From contig JADYZM010000025.1 of the NCBI GenBank assembly GCA_020853105.1, positions 1 to 64,000 of the forward strand: a stretch of DNA of 64,000 bases. Direction: 5' to 3'. This DNA is from Flavobacteriales bacterium. Its GTDB lineage: Bacteria > Bacteroidota > Bacteroidia > Flavobacteriales_E > Vicingaceae. The first letter of the stretch is position 1. The number at the start of each line of letters is the position of its first letter. Positions 26,658-34,533 of this stretch are shown here, piece after piece. A program made the position numbers and the translations under genes. The notes beneath the pieces were generated by a model, which saw only the letters and a program-made list of their open reading frames with translations, was not told where the DNA came from and searched no databases.

Positions 26658-27539
26658 ATGAATACATTCAAAGGAACTGGAGTAGCAATTGTAACACCTT
26701 TCAAAGATGATAGAAGTGTAGATTATATTGGGCTAGAAAAACTTGTTGAACATTTAATCTCAGGCGGAGTCAATTATCTAGTAGTAAACGGCACAACAGG
26801 TGAGTCTGCGACACTATCCAGACAAGAAAAGCTTGATGTATTAGCGTCTGTAATTAAATTCAACAATAAAAGACTACCAATAGTTTTTGGAATAGGAGGG
26901 AACAACACGCAAGATATAGTTGATTGCTTTAAAACCTATGATTTTACAGGGGTTGATGCAATATTATCTGTTAGCCCGTTTTACAACAAGCCAAGTCAAG
27001 AGGGAATTTATCAGCATTATAAAGCCATTGCAGAGGTTAGTCCGTTGCCACTTATACTATATAATGTGCCTGCAAGAACAGGTTCACACATGGAAGCAGA
27101 AACTGTATTGCGACTTGCAAAAGATTTTAAAAATATTATTGGAGTTAAAGAGGCTTCCGGTGTGATTTTCAACTCTATGAAAATTATTAAAAACAGACCT
27201 GAAGGATTTTTAGTGCTTTCCGGAGACGATATTCTAAACTTGCCAATAATAGCTAGTGGTGGAGATGGAATTATCTCGGTAATAGCAAATGCTTTTCCTA
27301 GCGATTATAGCAAAATGGTAAAATCAGCTTTAGCAGGTGATTTTAGAACTGCTCAACAGATGCATTACAAATATTTTGATATGGTTCATTATATGTTTGT
27401 TGATGGAAATCCACCGGGAATAAAAGCAACGCTTAAAATTTTAGGCATTTGCAAAGACACTTTAAGGTTACCTTTGGTTAATGTGAGCAGTGCTACCTAT
27501 CAAGCATTAGAAAATCTTATAAAAAATACTATCAATTGA
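26658..27539 (+). CDS. dapA: 4-hydroxy-tetrahydrodipicolinate synthase
   Basis: DapA condenses pyruvate with aspartate semialdehyde, the first committed step toward diaminopimelate and lysine. The 293-residue TIM barrel shows VNGTTGESATLSRQEK (substrate loop with Thr-Thr), LILYNVPARTG (catalytic Tyr and the following Arg) and NIIGVKEASG (Schiff-base Lys). SGDD and GGDGIISVIANAFP are in the usual places. It is followed by msrA with only 5 bp between the stop and the chosen ATG, so the two are likely one transcript. Confidence 0.96.
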   Translation: MNTFKGTGVAIVTPFKDDRSVDYIGLEKLVEHLISGGVNYLVVNGTTGESATLSRQEKLDVLASVIKFNNKRLPIVFGIGGNNTQDIVDCFKTYDFTGVDAILSVSPFYNKPSQEGIYQHYKAIAEVSPLPLILYNVPARTGSHMEAETVLRLAKDFKNIIGVKEASGVIFNSMKIIKNRPEGFLVLSGDDILNLPIIASGGDGIISVIANAFPSDYSKMVKSALAGDFRTAQQMHYKYFDMVHYMFVDGNPPGIKATLKILGICKDTLRLPLVNVSSATYQALENLIKNTIN

Positions 27540-27544
27540 AATCG

Positions 27545-28075
27545 ATGGAAACAACTACTCTTGCAGCAGGTTGCTTTTGGTGTGTTGAAGCAATTTTTTC
27601 CAGTTTGAAAGGAGTGGAAAAAGTGGTTTCTGGTTATGCGGGGGGTAGTGTAATAAATCCTACATACAAAGAAGTATGCGAAGGAAATACAGGTCATGCA
27701 GAGGTTTGTCAAATTACATTTGATCCAAAAATTATTAATTTTAGTGAAATTCTTGAGGTTTTTTGGCAAACTCATGATCCAACAACAAAAGATAGGCAAG
27801 GAGTTGATGTCGGAAACCAGTATAGGTCTGCAGTTTTTTATCATACCAACGAACAAAAACAAATAGCAGAAGAATTAGTGAATCACTTAAATTCCAACAA
27901 TGTTTTTTCTAACCCTATTGTAACAGAAATTAGCCCAATTCGAAATTTTTCACCGGCAGAAGACTACCACACTCAATATTTTGAATTAAACGGTGAAAAT
28001 CCATATTGTCAAGCGGTGGTAAAACCAAAAATTGAAAAATTTAGAAAGATGTTTTACAACAGATTAAAGAGTTAA
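27545..28075 (+). CDS. msrA: Peptide methionine sulfoxide reductase MsrA
   Basis: MsrA reduces methionine-S-sulfoxide in proteins. The 176-residue enzyme begins METTTLAAGCFWCVEAIF, with the GCFWC catalytic cysteine near the N-terminus. Conserved YAGG, GHAEVCQITFDP, FWQTHDPT and VGNQYRSAVFYH follow. The frame also has a TTG at 27536 overlapping the dapA stop. The ATG at 27545 is preferred because it gives the family's normal N-terminus. There is no signal peptide, so it is cytoplasmic. Confidence 0.95.
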   Translation: METTTLAAGCFWCVEAIFSSLKGVEKVVSGYAGGSVINPTYKEVCEGNTGHAEVCQITFDPKIINFSEILEVFWQTHDPTTKDRQGVDVGNQYRSAVFYHTNEQKQIAEELVNHLNSNNVFSNPIVTEISPIRNFSPAEDYHTQYFELNGENPYCQAVVKPKIEKFRKMFYNRLKS

Positions 28076-28125
28076 AACAGCCATTCGTCTAAAATGCATC
28101 TTTTTATTAACAAGTTCATTTCATT

Positions 28126-28153
28126 AACTTTATTTTTGTTATGAAATAAAGTT
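28126..28153. promoter_or_regulatory. Palindrome and -7 box upstream of the SiaC-like gene
   Basis: AACTTTATTT (28126-28135) is perfectly complementary to AAATAAAGTT (28144-28153), ending 3 bp before the ATG. TATTTTTG (28131-28138), a TAnnTTTG match, lies within it, so the element could be an operator over the start site. Confidence 0.35.
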
Positions 28154-28156
28154 GAA

Positions 28157-28534
28157 ATGAAATCACTTTTCATAGATGGAAAAACCAATACACCAACCGT
28201 TTCTTTCAGCGGCGATGGAGTGTTGTCTATTAGTGGCCGTTCAATACCGGAACATCCTATCAAATTTTATAAACCCATACAAATTTGGTTAGATGAATTT
28301 TTGTTAACATCTCCGATACGAGTTTTTTTTAGAATAAACTTAGATTATTTGAATACGCACTCCACAGAATGTATTTTTGCCATTCTAAAAAAACTTGAAG
28401 ACTATTATATTACTACAAAAGCAGATGTATCAGTTTCTTGGATTATCGATGAAGATGATGATGATATGGAAATCATCGGTAATGATATGAAAGCATTGCT
28501 TCAAATTCCAATTATAGTAGAAGAAGAAATTTAG
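28157..28534 (+). CDS. SiaC-like (DUF1987) regulatory phosphoprotein
   Basis: This 125-residue protein matches the DUF1987/SiaC family. The start KSLFIDGKTNTPTVSF and GVLSISGRSIPEHPIKFYKP are characteristic, as is LDYLNTHSTECIFAILKKLE, whose Ser/Thr region would hold the phosphorylation site. In Pseudomonas, SiaC is phosphorylated by SiaB, dephosphorylated by the PP2C phosphatase SiaA, and controls a diguanylate cyclase. No SiaB-like kinase is next to it here. Its stop overlaps the stop of the convergent membrane-protein gene by 4 bp. Function in this organism is inferred. Confidence 0.8.
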   Translation: MKSLFIDGKTNTPTVSFSGDGVLSISGRSIPEHPIKFYKPIQIWLDEFLLTSPIRVFFRINLDYLNTHSTECIFAILKKLEDYYITTKADVSVSWIIDEDDDDMEIIGNDMKALLQIPIIVEEEI

Positions 28535-29328
28535 TATTTTTTAAGATTATCTTCATTTTCGACAGATGTACTTCCGAGTTTCACAATATCGTCGTATGCA
28601 GCATAAAAAATTGTGTAGCTAAGTGGGATTGTAACTGCTAATCCTATAATCAAACAAGCCAAACCAATTAAATTTATAAAGGCTATTATGCATGTAAGTC
28701 CCAAAAAGTGAAAAAACTTTTTTTGGATAATTTTTCTACTGGCTTCCATGGCATCCCATGGTCCTAAATTGAAAAAATGAGCATTTGCTGCTGAAAAGGT
28801 ATATAAAATTTGGAAAATCATATATAAAATGGAGGTAATAACAACCATTAAAATTATTCCGTCTGCTTCAAACAACTGAAGCAAATCGTTTACTGATAGC
28901 TGATTTGTATCAAGTTTATTTAGAAATATTTCAGAAAATCCGGAGAACAAAATTGAAATTAAAAAAATTAAAAGCGGCATTAAAATTAATAATGCAATAC
29001 CCGTTAAAATCAATTGAATCAGTGCTATTCTCGTAATGGATTTAAATCCTGTGAAAAAATCGTTTAGTGATATTTCTGTATTGTTTTTTACTTTTTGAGC
29101 AGCAACAAAATATCCGACATAAAAAGTAAGACTCAGTATTTGGCTGGCAATACTCCCTACAAACGGGATAAATGATCCGGCAATTGTCATAAAAACAGAA
29201 ATAATAAAAAATCCGATAAATATCCAGGCTTGACTTTTAAAGTACTTATATCCATCATTTATGTATTTTCCAAAATCAAACGAGTACCCTTCATTAGAAA
29301 GTTGCTCAATTTTCTCGTGTATATTCAT
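28531..29328 (-). CDS. Multi-pass membrane protein of unknown function
   Basis: This 265-residue integral membrane protein has about six hydrophobic helices (for example about 33-58, 65-85, 100-135, 155-178 and 215-245). The cytoplasmic N-terminus (MNIHEKIEQLSNEGYSFDFG) is followed by FDFGKYINDGYKYFKSQAW. The pattern is like DUF975 or glycerophosphodiesterase membrane-domain proteins of Bacteroidota. No catalytic residues are apparent. The gene converges on the SiaC-like gene with overlapping stops and stands alone. Confidence 0.75.
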   Translation of the reverse strand: MNIHEKIEQLSNEGYSFDFGKYINDGYKYFKSQAWIFIGFFIISVFMTIAGSFIPFVGSIASQILSLTFYVGYFVAAQKVKNNTEISLNDFFTGFKSITRIALIQLILTGIALLILMPLLIFLISILFSGFSEIFLNKLDTNQLSVNDLLQLFEADGIILMVVITSILYMIFQILYTFSAANAHFFNLGPWDAMEASRKIIQKKFFHFLGLTCIIAFINLIGLACLIIGLAVTIPLSYTIFYAAYDDIVKLGSTSVENEDNLKKY

Positions 29329-29386
29329 GTTTTCACAAAAGAATTTGTTTTGTAAATATAAGAATATAAGCTGTTTAATTAAAAAA

Positions 29387-29410
29387 AAGACCTTGAATTT
29401 ACAAGGTCTT
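29387..29410 (-). terminator. Terminator after ahcY
   Basis: AAGACCTTG (29387-29395) pairs perfectly with CAAGGTCTT (29402-29410) across a 6-nt loop. On the minus strand it is followed by a run of eight U from 29380-29387, 23 bp past the ahcY stop. Confidence 0.88.
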
Positions 29411-29433
29411 AAAAATTGTTTTTTTAATTATTA

Positions 29434-30750
29434 CTAATATCTGTAGTGTTCAGCTTTGTATGGACCTTCAACCGCAACACCAATGTATTTTGCTTGTTCA
29501 GATGTTAATGTTGTAAGTTCTACACCAATTTTAGCTAGATGGAGTTTTGCTACTTTTTCATCTAGGTGTTTAGGAAGCATGTAAACTTCGTTTTTATATG
29601 CTGCTGAATTAGTCCATAATTCGATTTGAGCAAGAGTTTGGTTCGTAAACGAGTTACTCATCACAAATGAAGGATGACCTGTTGCACAGCCTAAATTAAC
29701 TAAACGTCCTTCAGCCAAAATGATAATTTCTTTACCATTAACATTGTATAAATCAACTTGAGGTTTGATAGTGTCTTTTGTGTGACCGTAGTTTTTGTTT
29801 AACCAAGCCATATCAATTTCATTATCAAAATGACCAATGTTACAAACTATGGTTTTATCTTTCATAGCTTCAAAATGTCTGCCAACAACAATATCTTTAT
29901 TTCCTGTAGTAGTAACAACGATATCGGCATCAGCAAGAGCTTTTTCTAGAGTGGTAACTTTAAATCCATCCATTGCAGCTTGTAGCGCACAAATTGGGTC
30001 AATTTCTGTAACTACAACTCTTGCTCCTGCACCTCTTAACGAAGCAGCAGAACCTTTACCAACATCACCATAACCGCAAACAACTGCCACTTTACCGGCC
30101 ATCATAATGTCTGTGGCTCTTCTGATAGAGTCAACCAATGATTCTTTACAACCGTATTTGTTATCGAATTTTGATTTGGTAACAGAGTCGTTTACATTGA
30201 TTGCAGGCATCACCAATGTGCCGTTTTTTAATCTTTCATAAAGTCTGTGAACACCTGTTGTAGTTTCTTCCGATAGACCTTTAATATCTTTTGTTAATTC
30301 AGGGAATCTGTCAAAAACCATGTTGGTTAAATCACCACCATCATCTAAAATCATGTTCAACGCTTTTCCGCCTTCAAAGGCAAAAATAGTTTGTTCAATA
30401 CACCAGTCAAATTCTTTTTCGTTCATACCTTTCCAAGCATAAACAGGAATTCCGGCAGCAGCAATAGCAGCAGCAGCATGGTCTTGTGTAGAGAAAATGT
30501 TACAAGATGACCATGTAACCTCTGCTCCCAGTTCGATTAATGTTTCAATTAAAACTGCAGTTTGAATGGTCATGTGTAAACAACCGGCAATTCTAGCCCC
30601 TGCGAGAGGTTTAGATTTTCCGTACTCTTCACGTAAACTCATTAAACCGGGCATTTCGGCTTCTGCTAATTTAATTTCTTTTCTTCCCCATTCTGCTAGG
30701 GTAATGTCTTTAACTTTGTAAGGTAATTTTTCCACAGCTGTGTTAATCAT
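29434..30750 (-). CDS. ahcY: Adenosylhomocysteinase (SAH hydrolase)
   Basis: This NAD-dependent enzyme splits S-adenosylhomocysteine to adenosine and homocysteine, clearing the product of methyltransferases. The 438-residue length is normal. Visible motifs are [39 protein letters not shown] (substrate Lys and Asp), the Rossmann NAD loop [18 protein letters not shown] and the C-terminal [10 protein letters not shown] with Lys and Tyr reaching the partner NAD site. It is a single gene, divergent from the phosphopantetheinyl transferase by 77 bp. Confidence 0.98.
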   Translation of the reverse strand: MINTAVEKLPYKVKDITLAEWGRKEIKLAEAEMPGLMSLREEYGKSKPLAGARIAGCLHMTIQTAVLIETLIELGAEVTWSSCNIFSTQDHAAAAIAAAGIPVYAWKGMNEKEFDWCIEQTIFAFEGGKALNMILDDGGDLTNMVFDRFPELTKDIKGLSEETTTGVHRLYERLKNGTLVMPAINVNDSVTKSKFDNKYGCKESLVDSIRRATDIMMAGKVAVVCGYGDVGKGSAASLRGAGARVVVTEIDPICALQAAMDGFKVTTLEKALADADIVVTTTGNKDIVVGRHFEAMKDKTIVCNIGHFDNEIDMAWLNKNYGHTKDTIKPQVDLYNVNGKEIIILAEGRLVNLGCATGHPSFVMSNSFTNQTLAQIELWTNSAAYKNEVYMLPKHLDEKVAKLHLAKIGVELTTLTSEQAKYIGVAVEGPYKAEHYRY

Positions 30751-30827
30751 TTGAAGTTAGTTTTAATAATTAATTTTAATTTTAGGAGGTCAAATTTAAC
30801 TAAGTTATCTATATCAACAATCAATAA

Positions 30828-31433
30828 ATGCCAATTGTTCAAAAGAAAAATATTAATGAGAATATCAGATTAGGAATTTGGTGTATCAACGAATCAACTG
30901 AAGAGTTAATTATGTTGTTGAATAATAATTCATTAGAACTTGAAGTAAAAAGTAAAACTTCAAATGAAATTAGAATTAAACAATGGCTTTCTGTTAGACT
31001 TTTGTTGAAAGAATTTTATCCAGAATTAGAAATATTTTATACTGAATATGGAAAACCATACTTAAAAAATGGTACTGAAATTTCTATTTCTCACTCCGGA
31101 AAATACGTTGTTTTATTATTAAATACTCAAAAAAGTTGTGGAGTTGATATTGAACAAATTTCAGAAAAAGTAAATAAAATTAAATTTAAGTTCTTAAATA
31201 ACAAAGAATTAAATATGGCTAATTCAATCGAAAAATTAACTATTTTTTGGTGTTTAAAAGAAGCTTTATATAAACTTTATGGAAAAAAAGAGTTGATATT
31301 TAAAGAACAATTGTTAGTTGAGTCAATCACAGATTCGATTTATAAAGGAACGATAAAATTCAATAATACTGAAGAAATCCATGAATTGAGAGTGGAAAAA
31401 ATTGAAGATTTTATTCTTGTATATACTATCTAA
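30828..31433 (+). CDS. 4'-phosphopantetheinyl transferase superfamily protein
   Basis: This probably transfers phosphopantetheine from CoA onto carrier proteins. The 201-residue size fits a Sfp-type enzyme. Motifs are KPYLKNGTEISISHSGKYVV, CGVDIEQI (metal-binding Asp and Glu) and FWCLKEALYKLYGKK (the W-x-x-KEA-x-x-K signature). The gene opens a co-directional run of five genes ending in rnpB, with 19 bp to the next gene. Whether it serves the fatty-acid carrier or another pathway cannot be told. Confidence 0.9.
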   Translation: MPIVQKKNINENIRLGIWCINESTEELIMLLNNNSLELEVKSKTSNEIRIKQWLSVRLLLKEFYPELEIFYTEYGKPYLKNGTEISISHSGKYVVLLLNTQKSCGVDIEQISEKVNKIKFKFLNNKELNMANSIEKLTIFWCLKEALYKLYGKKELIFKEQLLVESITDSIYKGTIKFNNTEEIHELRVEKIEDFILVYTI

Positions 31434-31452
31434 TTGTTAATATTGCAAGACG

Positions 31453-32220
31453 ATGAACATAGGTAACATCTATAAATCAATACTAAAGAAGCAAAACGAA
31501 AATAAGAAAATGTTTTCTGTTTTGATAGATCCTGATAAGCAGAATTTCATGGAACTGCACAAAACCATTACTAAATGTAATGAATCTGAGGTCGATTTTT
31601 TTTTAGTTGGCGGTAGTATAATTACAAAAGGAGATATTTCAACAACAGTAAGATTCATTAAAGAAAATTCTAATATACCTGTTGTACTATTTCCGGGAAA
31701 TCACCAACACATTTCACAACATGCAGATGGCATTTTGTTCTTGTCGTTGTTGTCCGGAAGAAATCCGGCATTTTTAATAGGAAATCAAGTATTGGCGGCT
31801 CCTGTGATACAGAAAACAAGTTTGGAGGTTCTGTCAACAGGCTATTTGTTGGTGGATTGTGGAACTACTACAACTGCAATTTACATGAGTGAAACAATGC
31901 CAATTCCGTATAATAAATCTGAAATAGCTGCTGCCACTGCAATTGCTGGCGAATACTTAGGAATGAAAATGATTTATCTTGATGGAGGTAGCGGTGCTCA
32001 AAAAGGTATTTCTACCGATATGATTTCTAAAGTTAAATCGACCATTCAAATTCCACTAATAATTGGTGGAGGAATAAAATCGGCTCATCATGCAAATGAA
32101 GTTTACAATGCAGGTGCTGATATAATTGTAGTAGGAAACGGAGTGGAAGAAAACAGAAGTTTAATTCAAGAAATTTCTGATGTTAAAAAAACGTTCAATA
32201 TGCTTTCTAAACAAGCGTAA
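31453..32220 (+). CDS. Geranylgeranylglyceryl/heptaprenylglyceryl phosphate synthase family
   Basis: This 255-residue TIM-barrel prenyltransferase belongs to the GGGPS/PcrB family. These enzymes join a polyprenyl diphosphate to glycerol-1-phosphate through an ether bond. Signatures are FSVLIDPDK (phosphate and metal site), FFLVGGSII, VVLFPGNHQHIS, ADGILFLSLLSGRNP, YLDGGSGAQKGIS and IIGGGIKSAHHANEVYNAGAD with the standard phosphate-binding loop. Bacteroidota homologues form their own group; their physiological product is less certain than that of archaeal or Bacillus enzymes. It lies 19 bp after the phosphopantetheinyl transferase. Confidence 0.93.
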   Translation: MNIGNIYKSILKKQNENKKMFSVLIDPDKQNFMELHKTITKCNESEVDFFLVGGSIITKGDISTTVRFIKENSNIPVVLFPGNHQHISQHADGILFLSLLSGRNPAFLIGNQVLAAPVIQKTSLEVLSTGYLLVDCGTTTTAIYMSETMPIPYNKSEIAAATAIAGEYLGMKMIYLDGGSGAQKGISTDMISKVKSTIQIPLIIGGGIKSAHHANEVYNAGADIIVVGNGVEENRSLIQEISDVKKTFNMLSKQA

Positions 32221-32252
32221 AGCTTCATTTCTACCAAGAATTTCCCTTTTTT

Positions 32253-32711
32253 ATGTACTCTAAAGAAGAAACAAGATTAGTTAAACACGAGTTTTGGAAT
32301 AGCTTTAGTGTTATGATGAGAAAATATTCATCAAAATACGGAACCGTAAACTGGAGTAATTATAAAACAAAAATCAAAGATTTATATTTTCGACTCGATT
32401 TTACTGAAAATTATGCAACATTTTCTATTGAATTACAGCACCCGGAAAGTATAAGAGGGTTGTTTTATGAACAATTTATCGAGCTAAAAGTTCTGTTGGA
32501 AAAATCACTGGAAGAGAAATTAATTTGGGAAGAAGAGCATGTAAACGTTTACAAGAATACAATTAGTCGTATCTATATTTGTCTTCCTCATGTGAGTATT
32601 TACAATAAAGAAGATTGGCAAAAAACCCAAAATTTCTTGGAGAAAAAAATTACTCAAATGCATATTTTTTGGCTCGACTATCGTGAACTGTTCAAAAATT
32701 TGGAAAGTTGA
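32253..32711 (+). CDS. DUF4268 domain protein
   Basis: This 152-residue soluble protein matches DUF4268: EETRLVKHEFWNSFSVMMRKY and YKTKIKDLYFRLDFTENYATFSIEL, with the closing HIFWLDYRELFKNL. It is predicted to be mixed alpha/beta with many aromatic residues and no membrane segment. In some proteins DUF4268 sits at the C-terminus of nuclease-like domains, but here it is alone. Function is unknown. Its stop overlaps the TTG start of the next gene by 4 bp, suggesting coupled translation. Confidence 0.8.
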   Translation: MYSKEETRLVKHEFWNSFSVMMRKYSSKYGTVNWSNYKTKIKDLYFRLDFTENYATFSIELQHPESIRGLFYEQFIELKVLLEKSLEEKLIWEEEHVNVYKNTISRIYICLPHVSIYNKEDWQKTQNFLEKKITQMHIFWLDYRELFKNLES

Positions 32712-33469
32712 ACAATTCCTTCATTAACGAACTCAAACAATTAACTCAAAATCCAATACAGATTCATTTCACAGGAATTGGGTTTGTTGCAGAAATTAAA
32801 GGTTGCTTTTCTATTCATTTTATAGAATTAAAAAAATTAAATTACAACATCAGTTTACCAGAATTTTCTTTCACTTGTAACTTTCCTCAAATTACTCTTT
32901 TTGAGAATGACTGGAATGAAAAAAGAGAAATTGTCGTTTCACGTTTAAATTCATTACTCGGTTCAAATTGCAGAATTGCTGCACGAAAAACTAAATGCAA
33001 AAAAATCAATCGGTTAGATGCTTTTGAATTTTTATGTAAAAATCATTTTAATGTACCGGTTAAATCAAAATACAATTTTGGATTATTCTTTGAAAATGAA
33101 CTAGTTGCAATTGCTTGTTTTGGACCCATTATGCACAAGAAAAATGAAAATAAAGGAGAATATTCAGGCGAATTGATTCGATTTTGTAGTAAAAAAGGAT
33201 GTACCGTTACAGGAGCGTTGAGCAAGTTGCTAAAACATTTTACAAACATTTATTCTGTAAATGATATAATGACGTATATCGACAAAGATTGGTCAGACGG
33301 AAAAAGTTTTATAAAAGTAGGCTTCGAAAAAGTAGGTGAAAATAATCGATTTATTCATTTTTTTAATCCGACAACTCAACAATTTGAATCAGAAAGTGAT
33401 AAAACAATTGCAATAAAAAAGAACGGGCTATTAAAACTTATAAAAATTATTGAACCGGGTAACAATTAA
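32708..33469 (+). CDS. Unknown protein with phage endonuclease-associated C-terminal module
   Basis: This is a 253-residue protein with a TTG start that overlaps the DUF4268 stop. Residues 90-225 resemble a GNAT-like module that I know from the C-termini of phage endonuclease-type proteins. The ordered segments are CRIAARKTKCKKIN, FLCKNHFNVPVKSKYNFGLF, GELIRFCSKKGCTVTGALSK, LLKHF and TYIDKDWSDGKSFIKVGFE. The first 90 residues are not recognised and contain no visible nuclease motif. The function is unknown. It is followed 32 bp later by the Smr gene, so it lies inside a core operon rather than an obvious prophage. Confidence 0.65.
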   Translation: MNNSFINELKQLTQNPIQIHFTGIGFVAEIKGCFSIHFIELKKLNYNISLPEFSFTCNFPQITLFENDWNEKREIVVSRLNSLLGSNCRIAARKTKCKKINRLDAFEFLCKNHFNVPVKSKYNFGLFFENELVAIACFGPIMHKKNENKGEYSGELIRFCSKKGCTVTGALSKLLKHFTNIYSVNDIMTYIDKDWSDGKSFIKVGFEKVGENNRFIHFFNPTTQQFESESDKTIAIKKNGLLKLIKIIEPGNN

Positions 33470-33501
33470 ACTGTTTAAGAATTTAGTTATTTTTGGTTGA
33501 T

Positions 33502-34059
33502 ATGGAGATTAAGAAAGGAGATAAGATAAAATTCATTAACGATAAAGTTGAAGGATTTGTAATTGATGTTTTAAACAATAATAAAATTAAAATTAAAACG
33601 AGTGATGGGTTTGAATATGTAGTAGATATAAGCGAAATTATTATTGTTGGTGATGATAATTCAATTCATTACCAACCGGATAAAAAAGCCATAAAAAAGA
33701 AAATTTCCGAATCAAAAACAATTAGTGAAGGAAATTCTATACTTGACTCTTACCAAAAGAACTCAGAGGGTATAATCGAAATCGACTTGCATTTAGAAAA
33801 AATAGTAAAGAACCCTCAAAAATACGAGCCACAACTAAAACTACACAAACAACTTCTATATGCAAAGAAATGCATAGAAGCTGCACAAAGAAAAAAAATC
33901 AGTAAGTTAATTTTCATTCACGGAAAAGGCACAGGAGCTTTAAAATCTGGTCTTATCGAAATGCTTGAAAACACAGGATATATAAGCGTAAAAGAAGGCT
34001 CCAAAATGAAATACGGTGACGGTGCAATAGAAGTATCTTTAAAAAATATAACTTTGTAA
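33502..34059 (+). CDS. Smr-domain protein with N-terminal SH3-like domain
   Basis: This is a 185-residue protein from the ATG at 33502; an in-frame TTG at 33493 adds three residues. An N-terminal SH3-like beta domain (about 1-50, KKGDKIKFINDKVEGFVIDV) leads through a flexible linker to a C-terminal Smr domain (about 95-185). The domain shows IEIDLHLEKI (the xDLH motif) and KLIFIHGKGTGALKSGLIEML (the HGxG motif), features of nucleic-acid nicking or RNA-cleaving Smr proteins such as MutS2. Longer Bacteroidota relatives (DUF2027) have an extra middle domain that seems missing here. rnpB begins 3 bp after its stop. Confidence 0.85.
   Translation: MEIKKGDKIKFINDKVEGFVIDVLNNNKIKIKTSDGFEYVVDISEIIIVGDDNSIHYQPDKKAIKKKISESKTISEGNSILDSYQKNSEGIIEIDLHLEKIVKNPQKYEPQLKLHKQLLYAKKCIEAAQRKKISKLIFIHGKGTGALKSGLIEMLENTGYISVKEGSKMKYGDGAIEVSLKNITL
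34049..34056 (+). promoter_or_regulatory. Candidate rnpB -7 box inside the Smr gene
   Basis: TAACTTTG matches TAnnTTTG and lies 7 bp before the inferred 5' end of RNase P RNA (about 34063). It overlaps the last codons of the Smr gene. A matching -33 TTTG is not clear. Confidence 0.45.
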
Positions 34060-34062
34060 TTG

Positions 34063-34434
34063 AAAAAGCAAATCGTTCTATCGCCTTTTGTCTTGTGCAA
34101 GGGGAGGAAAGTCCGGACAGCAAAGAGCATCCAACCAAGGGAAACCTTGGGCAATTGTATGTAATGTATAATTGACAGATAGTGCCACAGAAAACAAACC
34201 GCTTCATCTTGTATGGAGTAAGGGTGAAAAGGCGAGGTAAGAGCTCACCGGCAATGCAGTAATGTATTGTGCTTGGAAAACCTTTGGAGCTGAAAAATCA
34301 AATAAACCAAGGCTTGAGGGCTGCTCGCCCAATCTTGGAGGGTAGATTGAACGAGGGTAGGTGCAAACCTACTCCCAGATAAATGATAGAAACCGCTTGC
34401 GGATACAGAACCCGGCTTACAGATTTGCTTTTTT
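34063..34434 (+). ncRNA. rnpB: RNase P RNA, bacterial class A
   Basis: This is the catalytic RNA of ribonuclease P, which matures tRNA 5' ends. The 5' conserved core GGGGAGGAAAGTCCGGACAG (34100-34119) is the standard RNase P signature. Internal landmarks include the GTGCCACAGAAA segment (34182-34193), AAAAGGCGAGGTAAGAGCTC (34228-34247) and GGTAGGTGCAAACCTACTCC. GATAGAAACCGCTTGCGGATACAGAACCCGGCTTA closes the core. The 5' end (AAAAAGCAAATC) pairs with the 3' end (GATTTGCTTTTT) as helix P1, which gives the boundaries; the T-run at the end can act as a terminator. ORFs called across this stretch are not real. Confidence 0.95.
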
Positions 34435-34475
34435 ATTTTATTCAACATTTTTTTTATTCGATTACATAAGTTCAA

Positions 34476-34508
34476 TTTGGATAGGCTTATTATTTATACC
34501 TAATTTTG
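34476..34508 (+). promoter_or_regulatory. Candidate glyA promoter
   Basis: TTTG (34476-34479) and TAATTTTG (34501-34508) with a 21-bp spacer match the Bacteroidota -33/-7 pattern. Transcription would begin near 34515, about 19 nt before the ATG. Confidence 0.5.
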
Positions 34509-34533
34509 GTTTTCAAAAAAATAAATTCCAATC

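Noticed and set aside
34245-34475. Minus-strand reading frame of 76 codons, and another at 33918-34207
   Set aside because: They lie across RNase P RNA, whose conserved core and P1 helix are clear. The frames are shadows of a structured RNA.
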